A stretch of 64,000 nt of DNA, from the NCBI GenBank assembly GCA_000980375.1, contig LARD01000001.1, forward strand, positions 1 through 64,000, read 5' to 3'. The translations under genes were made by a program, and so were the position numbers. Below the pieces are notes generated by a model, which had not been told where the DNA came from, did no database searches, and saw only the letters and a list, made by a program, of their open reading frames with translations. This document shows, piece after piece, positions 36,401 to 45,286 of the stretch; position 1 is the first letter of the stretch; the number at the start of each line of letters is the position of its first letter. This DNA is from Clostridium sp. K4410.MGS-306. GTDB lineage: Bacteria; Cyanobacteriota; Vampirovibrionia; Gastranaerophilales; Gastranaerophilaceae.

Positions 36401-36486
36401 GATTATATCCCTCTTTTTAATTTCTATAACTAAAGTATAGAAAAATGTTAAGGAATATGAATCATAATAATAGATGAGATTTTAAT

Positions 36487-38271
36487 CTATACATTCCTAT
36501 GGAAGAATGAAGCGATTTCTTTTTCTGAAAAAGAATGCACAATCGGTCTGCCATGAGGGCAGGTGTAGGGCAATTTTGTTGTTTTCCATTTTTTTATTAA
36601 TTCTTCCATCTGCCAGTGATTCAATTCTGTTCCGGCTTTTACAGCAGCCTTGCATGACATTGTAACAAGCATTTTTTCTTCTAAATTGTTTAAATCTCCA
36701 TGAAGGTTTTCTAAAATATCAGACAAAATATCTTTTACTTTTATGTGTGATATGACCTGTGGGACTTTTTTGAAGATTATTTCAGTGTCACTGACTTTTT
36801 GTATTTCATAACCGAAATGCTTAAGTTTTTCGCTGTTTTCTTGAATCAATTCAATATCAGCAGCTTCCAGCTGTAAAACATCTGATATCAGCAAAAGCTG
36901 GGAATGGATGTCTTCTTTTTTTAGATTTGCTTGCAGTTTTTCAAAAATATATCTCTCGTCTGCAATATGCTGGTCTACTATTTTTAATTCTGTATCTTCT
37001 TCAAAGATAATATAGGTGTTTTGGTATTGTCCTATTATATTGAATGTCTCTTCAACCTGTGCAATTTTTGGTATATCAAGGTCAATTTGTTTTATGTTCA
37101 GCTCAAACTGTCTTGAAGCTGGGGGTGTGTTTGTTTCTTGTATTTCTTCAAACTTTTGTGATGAAACATAAACTGTGTCATCATCTTCTTTGTCTTGAGA
37201 AACTCCATCTTGTGTTGTGGTTTGTAATGTATTGTAATTGCCAAATGGAATAACAATATCAGGCTCTTCTTTTTGCGGAACTTTAATATCTGCCAGAGCA
37301 CCTAAAATGGAGCTGTAGATAAAGTTAAATATCTGATTTGGGTTTTGATATCTCACTTCTTTTTTTGTCGGGTGAACATTAACGTCCAAATCTTTTGCAG
37401 GGATTGAAAGATTCAAACATACAAATGGATACTTTCCTGCCGGAAGCATGTTTTTGTAAGCTGTATCAATTGCTTTTAAAATAACCGGACACTTAACAAC
37501 CCTGTTGTTTACAAATACATAAACAGACTTTTTTGATGAACGGGTAAAGTCCGGTGTAGAACAAAAACCTGTTGCATGCAGATGCGATAGCTCATCTTGT
37601 TTGTTAATTTTTTTCAATTCCCCTGCAATAGAATTTGAATAAATTTCTGTCAATACACACAACAAATCACCGCTGCCCGATGTTTTTACAGGAGTTTTGC
37701 CATCATAAATAAGGGTAATTGCAATTTCCGGATGAGCTATAGCTATGCTTTGAAGAGCTTCTGATATATATGAAAGCTCAACTTTTTCAGATTTTAAAAA
37801 TTTCTGGCGCACAGGTGTATTGTAAAAAAGGTCATTAACTTCCATTGTTGTGCCTATTGCACATGCTGCAGGCGAGGATTTGACGTTTGATTCTTCGCAC
37901 TCTACACGGGTGCCTGTTTCAAAATCTTTTGTGCGTGTTGTGCAGACAACTTTTGCAATAGAGATAATACTTGCAAGAGCTTCACCTCTAAACCCCATGG
38001 TGTGAATATCAAAAAGGTCGTCAGCTGTGGATATTTTACTTGTTGCATGTTTTGAAAAAGCGAGCTCAATGTCATCCGGGTGTATTCCTGCGCCGTTATC
38101 AGCAACTCTTAAAGAAAGACAGTCTTTGCTTACTTCTATTTCTATTCTTGTTGCTCCTGCGTCAATAGAGTTTTCAACAAGCTCTTTTACAACAGAAGCC
38201 GGTCTTTCAATAACCTCTCCCGCGGCTATTTGATTTATCAATTGTCTGGATAATTGTTGTATTCTTTTCAC
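36487..38271 (-). CDS. mutL: DNA mismatch repair protein MutL
   Basis: A 594-residue GHKL ATPase that links MutS recognition to strand incision. The N-terminus has INQIAAGEVIERPASVVKELVENSIDAGA, DNGAGI, the KHATSKI loop and TMGFRGEAL. An acidic linker (about 330-390) separates the C-terminal domain, which keeps the endonuclease motifs: VDQHIADER (DQHAxxER variant with Ile), the ACKAAVKAG motif and CPHGRP. The enzyme should therefore nick DNA itself, as in bacteria lacking MutH. Presence of an intact MutL bears on the poly-G tract at 23.0 kb, since mismatch repair limits slippage. MutS is not in the window. Confidence 0.95.
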   Translation of the reverse strand: MKRIQQLSRQLINQIAAGEVIERPASVVKELVENSIDAGATRIEIEVSKDCLSLRVADNGAGIHPDDIELAFSKHATSKISTADDLFDIHTMGFRGEALASIISIAKVVCTTRTKDFETGTRVECEESNVKSSPAACAIGTTMEVNDLFYNTPVRQKFLKSEKVELSYISEALQSIAIAHPEIAITLIYDGKTPVKTSGSGDLLCVLTEIYSNSIAGELKKINKQDELSHLHATGFCSTPDFTRSSKKSVYVFVNNRVVKCPVILKAIDTAYKNMLPAGKYPFVCLNLSIPAKDLDVNVHPTKKEVRYQNPNQIFNFIYSSILGALADIKVPQKEEPDIVIPFGNYNTLQTTTQDGVSQDKEDDDTVYVSSQKFEEIQETNTPPASRQFELNIKQIDLDIPKIAQVEETFNIIGQYQNTYIIFEEDTELKIVDQHIADERYIFEKLQANLKKEDIHSQLLLISDVLQLEAADIELIQENSEKLKHFGYEIQKVSDTEIIFKKVPQVISHIKVKDILSDILENLHGDLNNLEEKMLVTMSCKAAVKAGTELNHWQMEELIKKWKTTKLPYTCPHGRPIVHSFSEKEIASFFHRNV

Positions 38272-38348
38272 TTTTATTCTCTTTTTATTACCCTCTCCCG
38301 ATAGATTTAATTTTATATCAATTTTCTCTGTTGTGCTATATTGTAGAT

Positions 38349-39068
38349 GTGAATACCTTACAAAACGAAATAATTAACACAAGAAAAATATACAGAGAGC
38401 TTTTTAATAACGCACACTCTGCTATTGAACGACAGATTGATTCTCTTAAAAAAGCCTCTCTTTGCAATCATTGCAAACAGGGGTGCGATATTGATTTTAA
38501 CAAAATAACTGTTTTGCAAAAATTTCCTGACGGCTGTCGTTACAAATTCTGGCAAGAATCTGTTTTAAACCTTCTTGAAAATCAAATATCAAAAGATATT
38601 TATGAAAGAATCCAAATAATTGAAAAGCGAAGACAGACATATTCCTGTGCGTGTTGTTCTTCATGCTGCAAACTTGCAAGCTCGGAATATTCTTTTGAAG
38701 AGCTGAAACAACGTGCAAAAAACGGAGATGTTTTTTCAAAAGAATTTATAAGCGTATTTGTTCCTTATGATTCTGTTGATACAGCTCAAAAGCTTTATCC
38801 TGATTATGTTAAACTTTTAAGAGAGCATTTCAAAGATAATGAGCTCTATTTTTATTATTGTCCAAAACTGGGCTCAAACGGGTTGTGTACTGATTATGAA
38901 AATCGTCCGAATATATGCAGGGATTTTCCTAACAATCCACTTGTTGCGCTGCCTTTAAAGTGTTCTTACAATGAGTGGAAGCAAGAGGTTGAAATAACAG
39001 CACTTACTTTGCATGCGTTAATTGATATAATAGGATATTACAAACAAAAGATTAATGAAGTGCTTTAA
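38349..39068 (+). CDS. YkgJ-family cysteine-cluster protein
   Basis: About 239 residues from GTG 38349 (VNTLQNEII); a TTG at 38331 would add six residues, and neither has a good ribosome site. Cysteine groups: CNHCKQGC near residue 38, CACCSSCCK near 102, and the C-terminal CPKLGSNGLCTDYENRPNICRDFP, the typical YkgJ/UPF0153 pattern thought to bind zinc or an Fe-S cluster. Several YkgJ proteins act near oxidoreductases or flagellar genes, but function is unproven. Its TAA interlocks with the stop of the convergent PLD gene in TTAA. Confidence 0.8.
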   Translation: MNTLQNEIINTRKIYRELFNNAHSAIERQIDSLKKASLCNHCKQGCDIDFNKITVLQKFPDGCRYKFWQESVLNLLENQISKDIYERIQIIEKRRQTYSCACCSSCCKLASSEYSFEELKQRAKNGDVFSKEFISVFVPYDSVDTAQKLYPDYVKLLREHFKDNELYFYYCPKLGSNGLCTDYENRPNICRDFPNNPLVALPLKCSYNEWKQEVEITALTLHALIDIIGYYKQKINEVL

Positions 39069-40837
39069 GTTTTTGATTCTTTACGTAGTTTGTAGTTGCA
39101 AGAATCATCGAGCATATCTATCTTTCCGTCAAAATCGTTGTCTATCCCGTCAAAACATGAGTTTATCGAGTTAAATGATTCTGCTCCCGGATTTTTGTAC
39201 AGCCATTTGTCAGGGATGGTTTGCCAGAAGTATAGAAATTTGGATTTAAAAGCCTTTGCCATTGCAGGGTTTTCTATTACCAAAACGTTTTCATCATTAT
39301 AGCTTTCTCCGCTTTTTGTAAAATTCATTGAGCCTGTAATAACATATTTGTCATCAATAATTATGGATTTCATATGCATTTTACCTGCTCTGTTTTCTGC
39401 TTTTACTGGAATTTTATTTGCTCTTAAATTTTTAACAGATGAATATGTAGAGCCCGCAGATGTTGCATCAACAATAATTTTTATTTCCACACCCCTGTTT
39501 TTTGCATTGATGAGTGCTTGATTAAACTCTTTGTGCGTTATAACAAAAACCGGTATATAGATGTACCTTTTTGCATCATTTAAAAGCGGGATTATTGCAT
39601 TTGTAATAATTTTGTCCTGTGGTGAAAAATAAACACGTATTTTAGATGCCCCTATAATATTAAGGTTGTTAGGTGTAGGGGTTTTGTGTTGGTGGAAGCG
39701 TCCTGAATACATTGATTCAAATTCTCTTGTATAAATCTTTGCAATTTCTTTTGAGTTTATCAATATGGCTGTGTTTGCATTAAAACCTGATAAATCAGTA
39801 AAAGTTATGTTTGCAGAGCCTGTCCATATTTTTTGATTGTCAAAGATAAAGAATTTATTATGCATAATGGCATCTTTATACTGTACGGATTCTTGTGTGT
39901 TTATATCAATATCGCGTCTGGAGTTTTTCAGGATGTTTTTGAGCTGTAATGTTTCAGAATATATTGTGCTTCCTTTTTTATCTGTATCATAGACCCATCT
40001 GACTCTTACCCCTCGTTTTTGTGCGTTTATCAGAGCATTTGTTATTTCTGGTTGTTTGTCTGTTCCATAAATTGCAAAATCTATTGTGCTTGTTGCTTTG
40101 TTTATTTCGTTTAAAAGAGATTTACAAGGTGTAGTCAAACATTTTGTTGAAGGGTAATAGTACTTTGTAAAATCTGTTATATAGAATTCTATTGATGCAT
40201 CTTTGTATGCAGGCATGTATTTTTCATATATTTCTTTGGGATATTTATTTTTCTTTGATGATTTTACTGTTTTAGATTTTTTCAAATGGCATTGTGCACA
40301 TGGCTTAGCTTTTTGAGGTACGTCTTTAAGCTCCATTGTTTCAATATTTCTTGATTTCAATGCATATTTGCAGTTTAGTTTGTGGTATTTATGCGAGCGG
40401 GTGTTGTAACTTACAAGGTTGAGTTTACGCGCCAGCTCCAGATTCATATTTACATCACTGCGGTTTGTGCCTGTAAAAATGTATCCTTTGGCAATTAGCT
40501 CTTTTTCATAATCTTTTCCATCCGGAAGGATTATTTTAGTATCTTCATTCAGTTTTCTTTGAATTTTAACTTTTTTATTGAGAAGTACACTTTTGGCAAA
40601 CTTTTTACCAAGATAATTAAGCTGGGTGAGCTGTATTACACCTAGCTCATCCGGTTCTGTTTCAAGATTCAAAATAACGAGTTCATTTACTTCTGCTGTT
40701 TTATTATTATTTTTATCTATATAAAACTCTGTGGCGGATAAAACCTTTAAAACTTCGTGAGAATTATCTTTTTCTATGTTTAAAAAGGTGATTAATACAA
40801 ATAAGATAATTAAGATTGCGGCAGTTAAGTTTTTCAT
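39065..40837 (-). CDS. Exported PLD-family protein with nuclease-like N-domain and Ca-loop tail
   Basis: About 590 residues from ATG 40837 (MKNLTAAILIILFVLITFLN, a signal anchor). Order: an SNase-like beta region (about 25-135) lacking obvious catalytic residues; a cysteine/His module SHKYHKLNCKY...CAQC; two phospholipase D halves with HxK motifs, MHNKFFIFDNQKIWTGSAN near 323 and MHMKSIIIDDKYVITGSMN near 486; and a C-terminal DGIDNDFDGKID Ca-binding-type loop between cysteines. Two complete HKD motifs suggest an active phosphodiesterase on nucleic acid or phospholipid outside the cytoplasm. The domain combination is unusual. Confidence 0.82.
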   Translation of the reverse strand: MKNLTAAILIILFVLITFLNIEKDNSHEVLKVLSATEFYIDKNNNKTAEVNELVILNLETEPDELGVIQLTQLNYLGKKFAKSVLLNKKVKIQRKLNEDTKIILPDGKDYEKELIAKGYIFTGTNRSDVNMNLELARKLNLVSYNTRSHKYHKLNCKYALKSRNIETMELKDVPQKAKPCAQCHLKKSKTVKSSKKNKYPKEIYEKYMPAYKDASIEFYITDFTKYYYPSTKCLTTPCKSLLNEINKATSTIDFAIYGTDKQPEITNALINAQKRGVRVRWVYDTDKKGSTIYSETLQLKNILKNSRRDIDINTQESVQYKDAIMHNKFFIFDNQKIWTGSANITFTDLSGFNANTAILINSKEIAKIYTREFESMYSGRFHQHKTPTPNNLNIIGASKIRVYFSPQDKIITNAIIPLLNDAKRYIYIPVFVITHKEFNQALINAKNRGVEIKIIVDATSAGSTYSSVKNLRANKIPVKAENRAGKMHMKSIIIDDKYVITGSMNFTKSGESYNDENVLVIENPAMAKAFKSKFLYFWQTIPDKWLYKNPGAESFNSINSCFDGIDNDFDGKIDMLDDSCNYKLRKESKT

Positions 40838-40940
40838 AAAAAAATTATAACAATTATACAAATAAATTACATATAAGTAACATCAGGTTAACTTAGGTTA
40901 ATTTTTTGGCAACACGAAAGATATAATTTACAATTTTGTT

Positions 40941-43343
40941 ATGAAAAAGAAAGTATATGCATATCTACATACACACTGGGACAGAGAATGGTATCGCGAA
41001 TTTGAGGAATTCAAAGTGCGCCTTGTCGAAGTCTTTGATGATGTTTTAAATAAACTGGAAAAAAATGAAATTCCGTCTTTTTATTTTGACGGGCAAACCG
41101 CTGCTTTGCAGGATTATCTTGAAATACGTCCTGAAAAACAGGATTTTATTAAAAAACTGATTAAAGATAAAAGATTATTTATAGGGCCTTATTACTGTTC
41201 TACGGACAGCTTTCTGGTGGATAGCGAGTCTTTGATTAAAAACTTACAGATGGGTATTTCTTATTCAAAGGCTTTTGGCTGCCATGACTATATTGCATAC
41301 CATGCAGATACGTTTGGCCATAGTGCTCATATACCTCAAATAGTTAAATATTTTGATATAAATAATGCAATTTTCTGGCGCGGGCTGGGTGAGCTTGAGT
41401 CTGAGTTTTTGTTTAATGATTTAAAATCAATCTATCTGATTGAAGGATATTTTCATGACTATTTTAGCGCTCAGATTTCTTATGAAAAGAAGGCAGAATT
41501 TTTAAAGCGTACTCTGGACAGAATTGCAAAATACAGCTCTGACAATATGCTTTTACCGCTTGGTGCTGACCATCTTGCGGCACCTGACAATATTAAAGAA
41601 CAGATAAAAGAGGTTAATAAACTGCTTGATGATTATGAAATTGTTTTGTCCACTCCGTTTGAATATTTGGATAAAGTAAAGGGCAATTACAAAAAAAATA
41701 TTACGCATGAATTTAGAGATACAAAAAGAAATTTTATCCTGCCGGGCGTGTATTCTTCCCGCATTGATTTAAAACAACAGAATGCAAAACTTCAATGGCT
41801 GCTTTCTCGAAAACTTCAACCACTACAGGCGATTGAGTCTTTTTGCGAGTGGGGCCGCTGTTTTCAAAAAGAGACAGATTCCGCTTTTAAAGAGCTAATA
41901 AAAAATCATCCTCACGACAGTATTTATGGATGTAGTGTTGATAATGTGCACAAAGAAAATGTGATGAGATTTAAAAAAGTCTCAGAGGCCTCTCATGCGA
42001 TTTTAAACAGCATTAAAAGAGATTTGTATAATAATAGTCATCTTTCCATAATAAACCTCTCTAACTTTGATTTAAAAGGCGCATTTCGAATAAAAACTCA
42101 TAACAAATTAGATAAAAAATACAATGCACAATTAATCGGAAAATCAAAAGGCTTTCCACTGAAAAAACTCTATGACATAAATCAAATACCTGTGACAGAA
42201 GATTTTACAACAATATATGAGTATCTGATTGATTTGAAAAAGGTAAAAGCTTTTTCTTCTAAAAAAATAAATGAATATGATATTCAAAAACGATCCTTCT
42301 TAAAAATAACCGAAAAATCTATTGAAAACAGTAATATTAAACTTGAAATTAAAAACGGAAAAATCATTCTCACAGACAAAATATCCGGTAAAGTTTTGAG
42401 AGATTTTATTACAATTATTGATAGAAAAGATGATGGAGACAGTTATAATTTTGGTGCAGTTAAAGGTGATAAACCTCTAAACCTTGTGATAACAGGTTCT
42501 AAAATTATTGAAAATGCAAATGTGCGCTCAAAATTGCAAATAAATGCTCTTCTTTACAAAACACCGGTGAAAATATTTGCTCTGCTCGAGAATCAAAACG
42601 ATTTTATTGAATTCAATATTGAGTGGAACAATAAAACTAAAAACCATATTATGCAGGTGGAATTTGGATTGCCAGAGCCTTGCAAAGAGGTCTTTTCAGA
42701 TGATTTGGCAGGGTATACAAAAAGAGAATTTGATACAGATTATGATATTTATAAAAAAATACCGGCACCAAGAGGTATTGAGCTGCCTTTAAATACTGCA
42801 CCTTTTCAAAAATGTCTCTGGTTGCAAGGCATTGGAGTTATAACAGAGGGGCTGCAAGAATATGAGGTGTTTAAAAACAAACTAAGATTAACGCTTCTTC
42901 GTGCAACAGGTACAATCTCAAATCCGAAAAACCCTACCAGAGGTACACCGGCCGGTCCGCCACTTCCTACACCTGATTTACAAATGCTCGGGCATAATAG
43001 TGCAAGGTTTGCAGTTTGTTTTAAAAATAATATTGAAGCGTGCGAGTCGAATATAGAAAAATTTTATGATACGGCTTTATTGTGCAATGCTGATTTGAGT
43101 GACTGTGTATTTTTTGAGACAGGATGTGATTCGGTCTTGGTTAATACCGTTAAATTAAATGATAATGGGGATTTAATTGTAAGGCTTTTGAATAAAGCTG
43201 ACAGTTCGAATACGTTAAAATTCCGTTCAGCTTTAAAAAGCAGCGGTCTTTATTTTACAAACGCAATGGAAGAAATTACAGACGAATATAAAGATACAAA
43301 TATTGAAGCAAATTCGTTTGTTACGATTTTATTGAAAAAGTAA
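40941..43343 (+). CDS. GH38 alpha-mannosidase
   Basis: An 800-residue retaining alpha-mannosidase. The zinc and catalytic core shows LHTHWDREWY (residues 9-18, zinc His/Asp), GPYYCSTDSFLVDSESLIKN near 82, and HADTFGHS near 121 with nucleophile Asp123. HPHDSIYGCSVDNVH near 320 gives another zinc-site His. The C-terminal half is the beta-rich GH38 domain (TPFQKCLWLQGIG, LRLTLLRATGTIS). No signal peptide, so it acts in the cytoplasm on imported mannosides or host N-glycan fragments, or in turnover. A TATAAT at 40922-40927 only 13 nt before the ATG predicts a nearly leaderless mRNA, consistent with no ribosome site. Confidence 0.92.
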   Translation: MKKKVYAYLHTHWDREWYREFEEFKVRLVEVFDDVLNKLEKNEIPSFYFDGQTAALQDYLEIRPEKQDFIKKLIKDKRLFIGPYYCSTDSFLVDSESLIKNLQMGISYSKAFGCHDYIAYHADTFGHSAHIPQIVKYFDINNAIFWRGLGELESEFLFNDLKSIYLIEGYFHDYFSAQISYEKKAEFLKRTLDRIAKYSSDNMLLPLGADHLAAPDNIKEQIKEVNKLLDDYEIVLSTPFEYLDKVKGNYKKNITHEFRDTKRNFILPGVYSSRIDLKQQNAKLQWLLSRKLQPLQAIESFCEWGRCFQKETDSAFKELIKNHPHDSIYGCSVDNVHKENVMRFKKVSEASHAILNSIKRDLYNNSHLSIINLSNFDLKGAFRIKTHNKLDKKYNAQLIGKSKGFPLKKLYDINQIPVTEDFTTIYEYLIDLKKVKAFSSKKINEYDIQKRSFLKITEKSIENSNIKLEIKNGKIILTDKISGKVLRDFITIIDRKDDGDSYNFGAVKGDKPLNLVITGSKIIENANVRSKLQINALLYKTPVKIFALLENQNDFIEFNIEWNNKTKNHIMQVEFGLPEPCKEVFSDDLAGYTKREFDTDYDIYKKIPAPRGIELPLNTAPFQKCLWLQGIGVITEGLQEYEVFKNKLRLTLLRATGTISNPKNPTRGTPAGPPLPTPDLQMLGHNSARFAVCFKNNIEACESNIEKFYDTALLCNADLSDCVFFETGCDSVLVNTVKLNDNGDLIVRLLNKADSSNTLKFRSALKSSGLYFTNAMEEITDEYKDTNIEANSFVTILLKK

Positions 43344-43355
43344 TGAAATAAAGAA

Positions 43356-43429
43356 TCGGGATGACAAGATTCGAACTTGCGACCCCCGCGACCCGAACAC
43401 GGTGCGCTACCAAACTGCGCTACATCCCG
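43356..43429 (-). tRNA. tRNA-Pro (CGG)
   Basis: A 74-nt cloverleaf on the minus strand: acceptor CGGGATG/CATCCCG, D-arm GCGCAGTTTGGTAGCGC, anticodon loop TTCGGGT (anticodon CGG) on stem CCGTG/CGCGG, T-loop TTCGAAT, discriminator A. CCA is not encoded. Two partial copies of its 5' end lie upstream (43517-43557 and 43667-43699). Confidence 0.94.
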
Positions 43430-43699
43430 ACTTTTTATTAACTTTTCAATTGTAGCGCACCTACGGTGCTACCTCTCACAAAACGTGACATTTAGTCACC
43501 TTTTGTTCGGCAGAGTCAAACTGCGCTACATCCCGACTTTTTATTAAGTTTTCAATTTTTTATCGAACGCAGTTTGGTATATTTCTATACGGCTCGCAGA
43601 AACTACGTTTCTGACTTAGCCTACCTCCATTTGTAACGATACTCAATCGTTCCAAACGGAGTCCTTGCTACATCCCGACTTTTATTAAGTTTTCAAATT
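43411..43699 (-). repeat. tRNA-Pro(CGG) 5'-end copies separated by hairpin insertions
   Basis: The tRNA 5' half plus its leader (43411-43451, 41 nt) recurs at 43517-43557 with one mismatch, and a shorter piece recurs at 43667-43699. The insert at 43452-43516 holds an inverted copy of the local tRNA (GTAGCGCACC) and a 48-nt core ending at 43519 that is identical to 44462-44509. The insert at 43558-43666 has a different core with three hairpins (CAGAAA/TTTCTG; GTATA-GAAA-TATAC; AACGAT/ATCGTT within a longer CTCC...GGAG stem). It also has an inverted tRNA piece, CGCAGTTTGGT. Confidence 0.85.
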
Positions 43700-43743
43700 A
43701 TAATATAATTTTAGCATAAAATATTTAATTACAAGAGGTGATT

Positions 43744-44292
43744 ATGAAAAGATGCAGCTGGGTAGATGAAAAATCTGAAATTTATAAAAACTACCATGAC
43801 AATGAATGGGGAGTACCAAAATTTGATGACAGATATCTGTTTGAATTCCTTGTGCTGGAATCTTTTCAAGCAGGATTGTCCTGGATTACTGTACTAAAAA
43901 AAAGAGAAGCTTTCAAAAAGGCTTACGACAATTTTGATGTAAATAAAGTAGCTAATTACAATGATAAAAAAATTGATGAGTTATTAAATAATTCTGAAAT
44001 TATAAGAAGTAAAAATAAAATAATTTCTTCAATAAACAATGCAAAAATCTTTATTGAAATACAAAAAGAATATGGAAGTTTTTCAAACTATATCTGGGGT
44101 TTTACTGACAATAAGGTTGTAAAAAATACTACGGGAATATTTCCTGTCAGCACAGAATTGTCTGATAAAATTTCCAAAGATTTAAAAAAACGAGGAATGA
44201 AATATATGGGTACTGTGATTGTGTATTCGTACCTTCAAGCAATCGGGATTGTTGATGATCATGAAAAAGATTGCTTTAAATATTCCAAATGA
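43744..44292 (+). CDS. tag: DNA-3-methyladenine glycosylase I
   Basis: Tag removes 3-methyladenine from alkylated DNA. The start is ATG 43744 (MKRCSWVDEKSEIY); AAGAGGTG sits just upstream and contains an in-frame GTG at 43738. At 182 residues it is full length. Family features: RCSWVDE with zinc Cys; YHDNEWGVPKFDDRYLFEFLVLESFQAGLSWITVLKKREAF, the most conserved block with the catalytic Glu; IIRSKNKIISSINNA; and C-terminal GMKYMGTVIVYSYLQAIGIVDDHEKDCF with the remaining zinc ligands. It lies alone between two tRNA-Pro loci on the opposite strand. Confidence 0.95.
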   Translation: MKRCSWVDEKSEIYKNYHDNEWGVPKFDDRYLFEFLVLESFQAGLSWITVLKKREAFKKAYDNFDVNKVANYNDKKIDELLNNSEIIRSKNKIISSINNAKIFIEIQKEYGSFSNYIWGFTDNKVVKNTTGIFPVSTELSDKISKDLKKRGMKYMGTVIVYSYLQAIGIVDDHEKDCFKYSK

Positions 44293-44305
44293 ATTAAATA
44301 AAAAA

Positions 44306-44335
44306 ATCGGAGCCCAAAATGAGCTCCGATTTTTA
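44306..44335. terminator. Terminator after tag
   Basis: ATCGGAGC (44306-44313), a 9-nt loop, GCTCCGAT (44323-44330), A-run before and T5 after. It may also terminate the tRNA-Pro(GGG) transcript from the other strand. Confidence 0.85.
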
Positions 44336-44340
44336 ATAAA

Positions 44341-44417
<77 letters not shown>

Positions 44418-44420
44418 ATT

Positions 44421-44528
44421 ATCTTGGTTACTTTTTCCGATTGGTAGCGCACTACGTGCTTCCTCTCACAAAACGTGACATTTAGTCACCTTTTGTTCGG
44501 CAGAGTCAAGCTGCGCTACGTCCCGATT
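44421..44528 (-). repeat. tRNA-Pro(GGG) hairpin insertion with shared 48-nt core
   Basis: A 22-nt copy of the tRNA 5' end (44507-44528) exactly duplicates 44399-44420. Between the copies are a spacer, an inverted 13-nt copy of the local tRNA (GGTAGCGCACTAC), and the 48-nt core 44462-44509 that is identical to 43472-43519. The core centres on an imperfect palindrome, CAAAA-C-GTGAC around ATTTA, with 11-bp arms and one C-C mismatch. In the tRNA sense strand the flanks GTAGCGC and GCGCTAC can close a stem around the whole unit. Confidence 0.85.
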
Positions 44529-44614
44529 TATTTTAATGTTCGATATATTTATTTTAATACAGACATAAAAAAAAATAAGTACTTTTTTTTAATTTTTTAA
44601 AAAACTTTTAACAT

Positions 44615-44861
44615 GTAAAAAAGTTCTGTCATAAAAATCCGACAGAACTTTATTGTCTTTTTCTCATCCCCTAATTTCTCTCTTCCCAACGGCTAGTAGC
44701 CAAAACCTAATTCATACTTAATTCTTTTTCAAATCTTCCTAATTTAAAATCAAAATTTTTTTCTTTTTCCTCTTCCTTGATTCTTATCATCCCCGGAATT
44801 TGCCATCACCTCTTTCTATTCCCAGTGAAATAATCATACAAAGATAAAAGTTTGAAAACAA
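44615..44861 (-). ncRNA. Candidate small RNA or short mRNA with promoter and terminator
   Basis: On the minus strand TTGTTT (44861-44856), exactly 17 nt, TATGAT (44838-44833) predicts a start near 44826. An 11-bp stem (44651-44641 with 44630-44620) followed by a U-run forms a strong intrinsic terminator. The roughly 210-nt transcript is purine-rich and includes a 27-codon frame (44790-44707, MIRIKEEEKEKNFDFKLGRF then EKELSMN) without a well-spaced ribosome site. It matches no RNA class I recognise. It lies downstream of the SRP RNA on the same strand. Confidence 0.45.
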
Positions 44862-44986
44862 CACGATTTTTGTAAAATAAGTTTTACAATTGACCATGCT
44901 TCCTAGTACAACTGGCTAAAAATTTTTTTTACATTCTTAATAAAGATTTATTAAACAAAAAGAAAACAAAAAAATAAAAAATAAAA

Positions 44987-45246
44987 GCCGTGCCACTGCC
45001 TATCGTCAAATGAAAATCAAATTCCTCAATATATTTATCTCCCTCTCAAAAAACTTTCACCCAAAAGTTGAATCTTAGTGCTGCTTCATTCCTGATCTGA
45101 CACGGTTCGATTGCTTTTGCCGAAAGATCTTGAGCAATCATAAACAAATATACGATTCCTCCTTTTTCCACAAGCCTCACAGCAGGCTCTGCACCCCGCG
45201 TAAGCGTTCGGGTCGAGAGATCCGCCAAGTCCCCGTGGAGCACGGC
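44987..45246 (-). ncRNA. ffs: Signal recognition particle RNA, long (Alu-containing) form
   Basis: The transcript ends pair (GCCGTGC/GCACGGC). The helix-8 hallmark is present as CAG-A-TCA-GGAA-TGA-AGCAG (the Ffh-binding asymmetric and symmetric loops under a GGAA tetraloop), preceded by CCGTGT as in Bacillus scRNA. About 260 nt and a structured 5' part imply an Alu domain like Firmicutes SRP RNA rather than the about 100-nt 4.5S form. TATAAT lies just upstream and a T-rich run follows. A 65-codon frame inside it is fortuitous. Confidence 0.87.
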
Positions 45247-45286
45247 TATATTATATTAACTTAAACAATGTTTTCAGGCAATTATT

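Noticed and set aside
43430..43740. Additional complete tRNA genes upstream of tRNA-Pro(CGG)
   Set aside because: Only the 5' ends are present; no anticodon, T-arm or 3' acceptor strand follows, so they are partial copies.
45046..45243. A 65-codon minus-strand reading frame
   Set aside because: It lies entirely inside the SRP RNA, whose ends pair and whose helix 8 is recognisable; the protein has no features.
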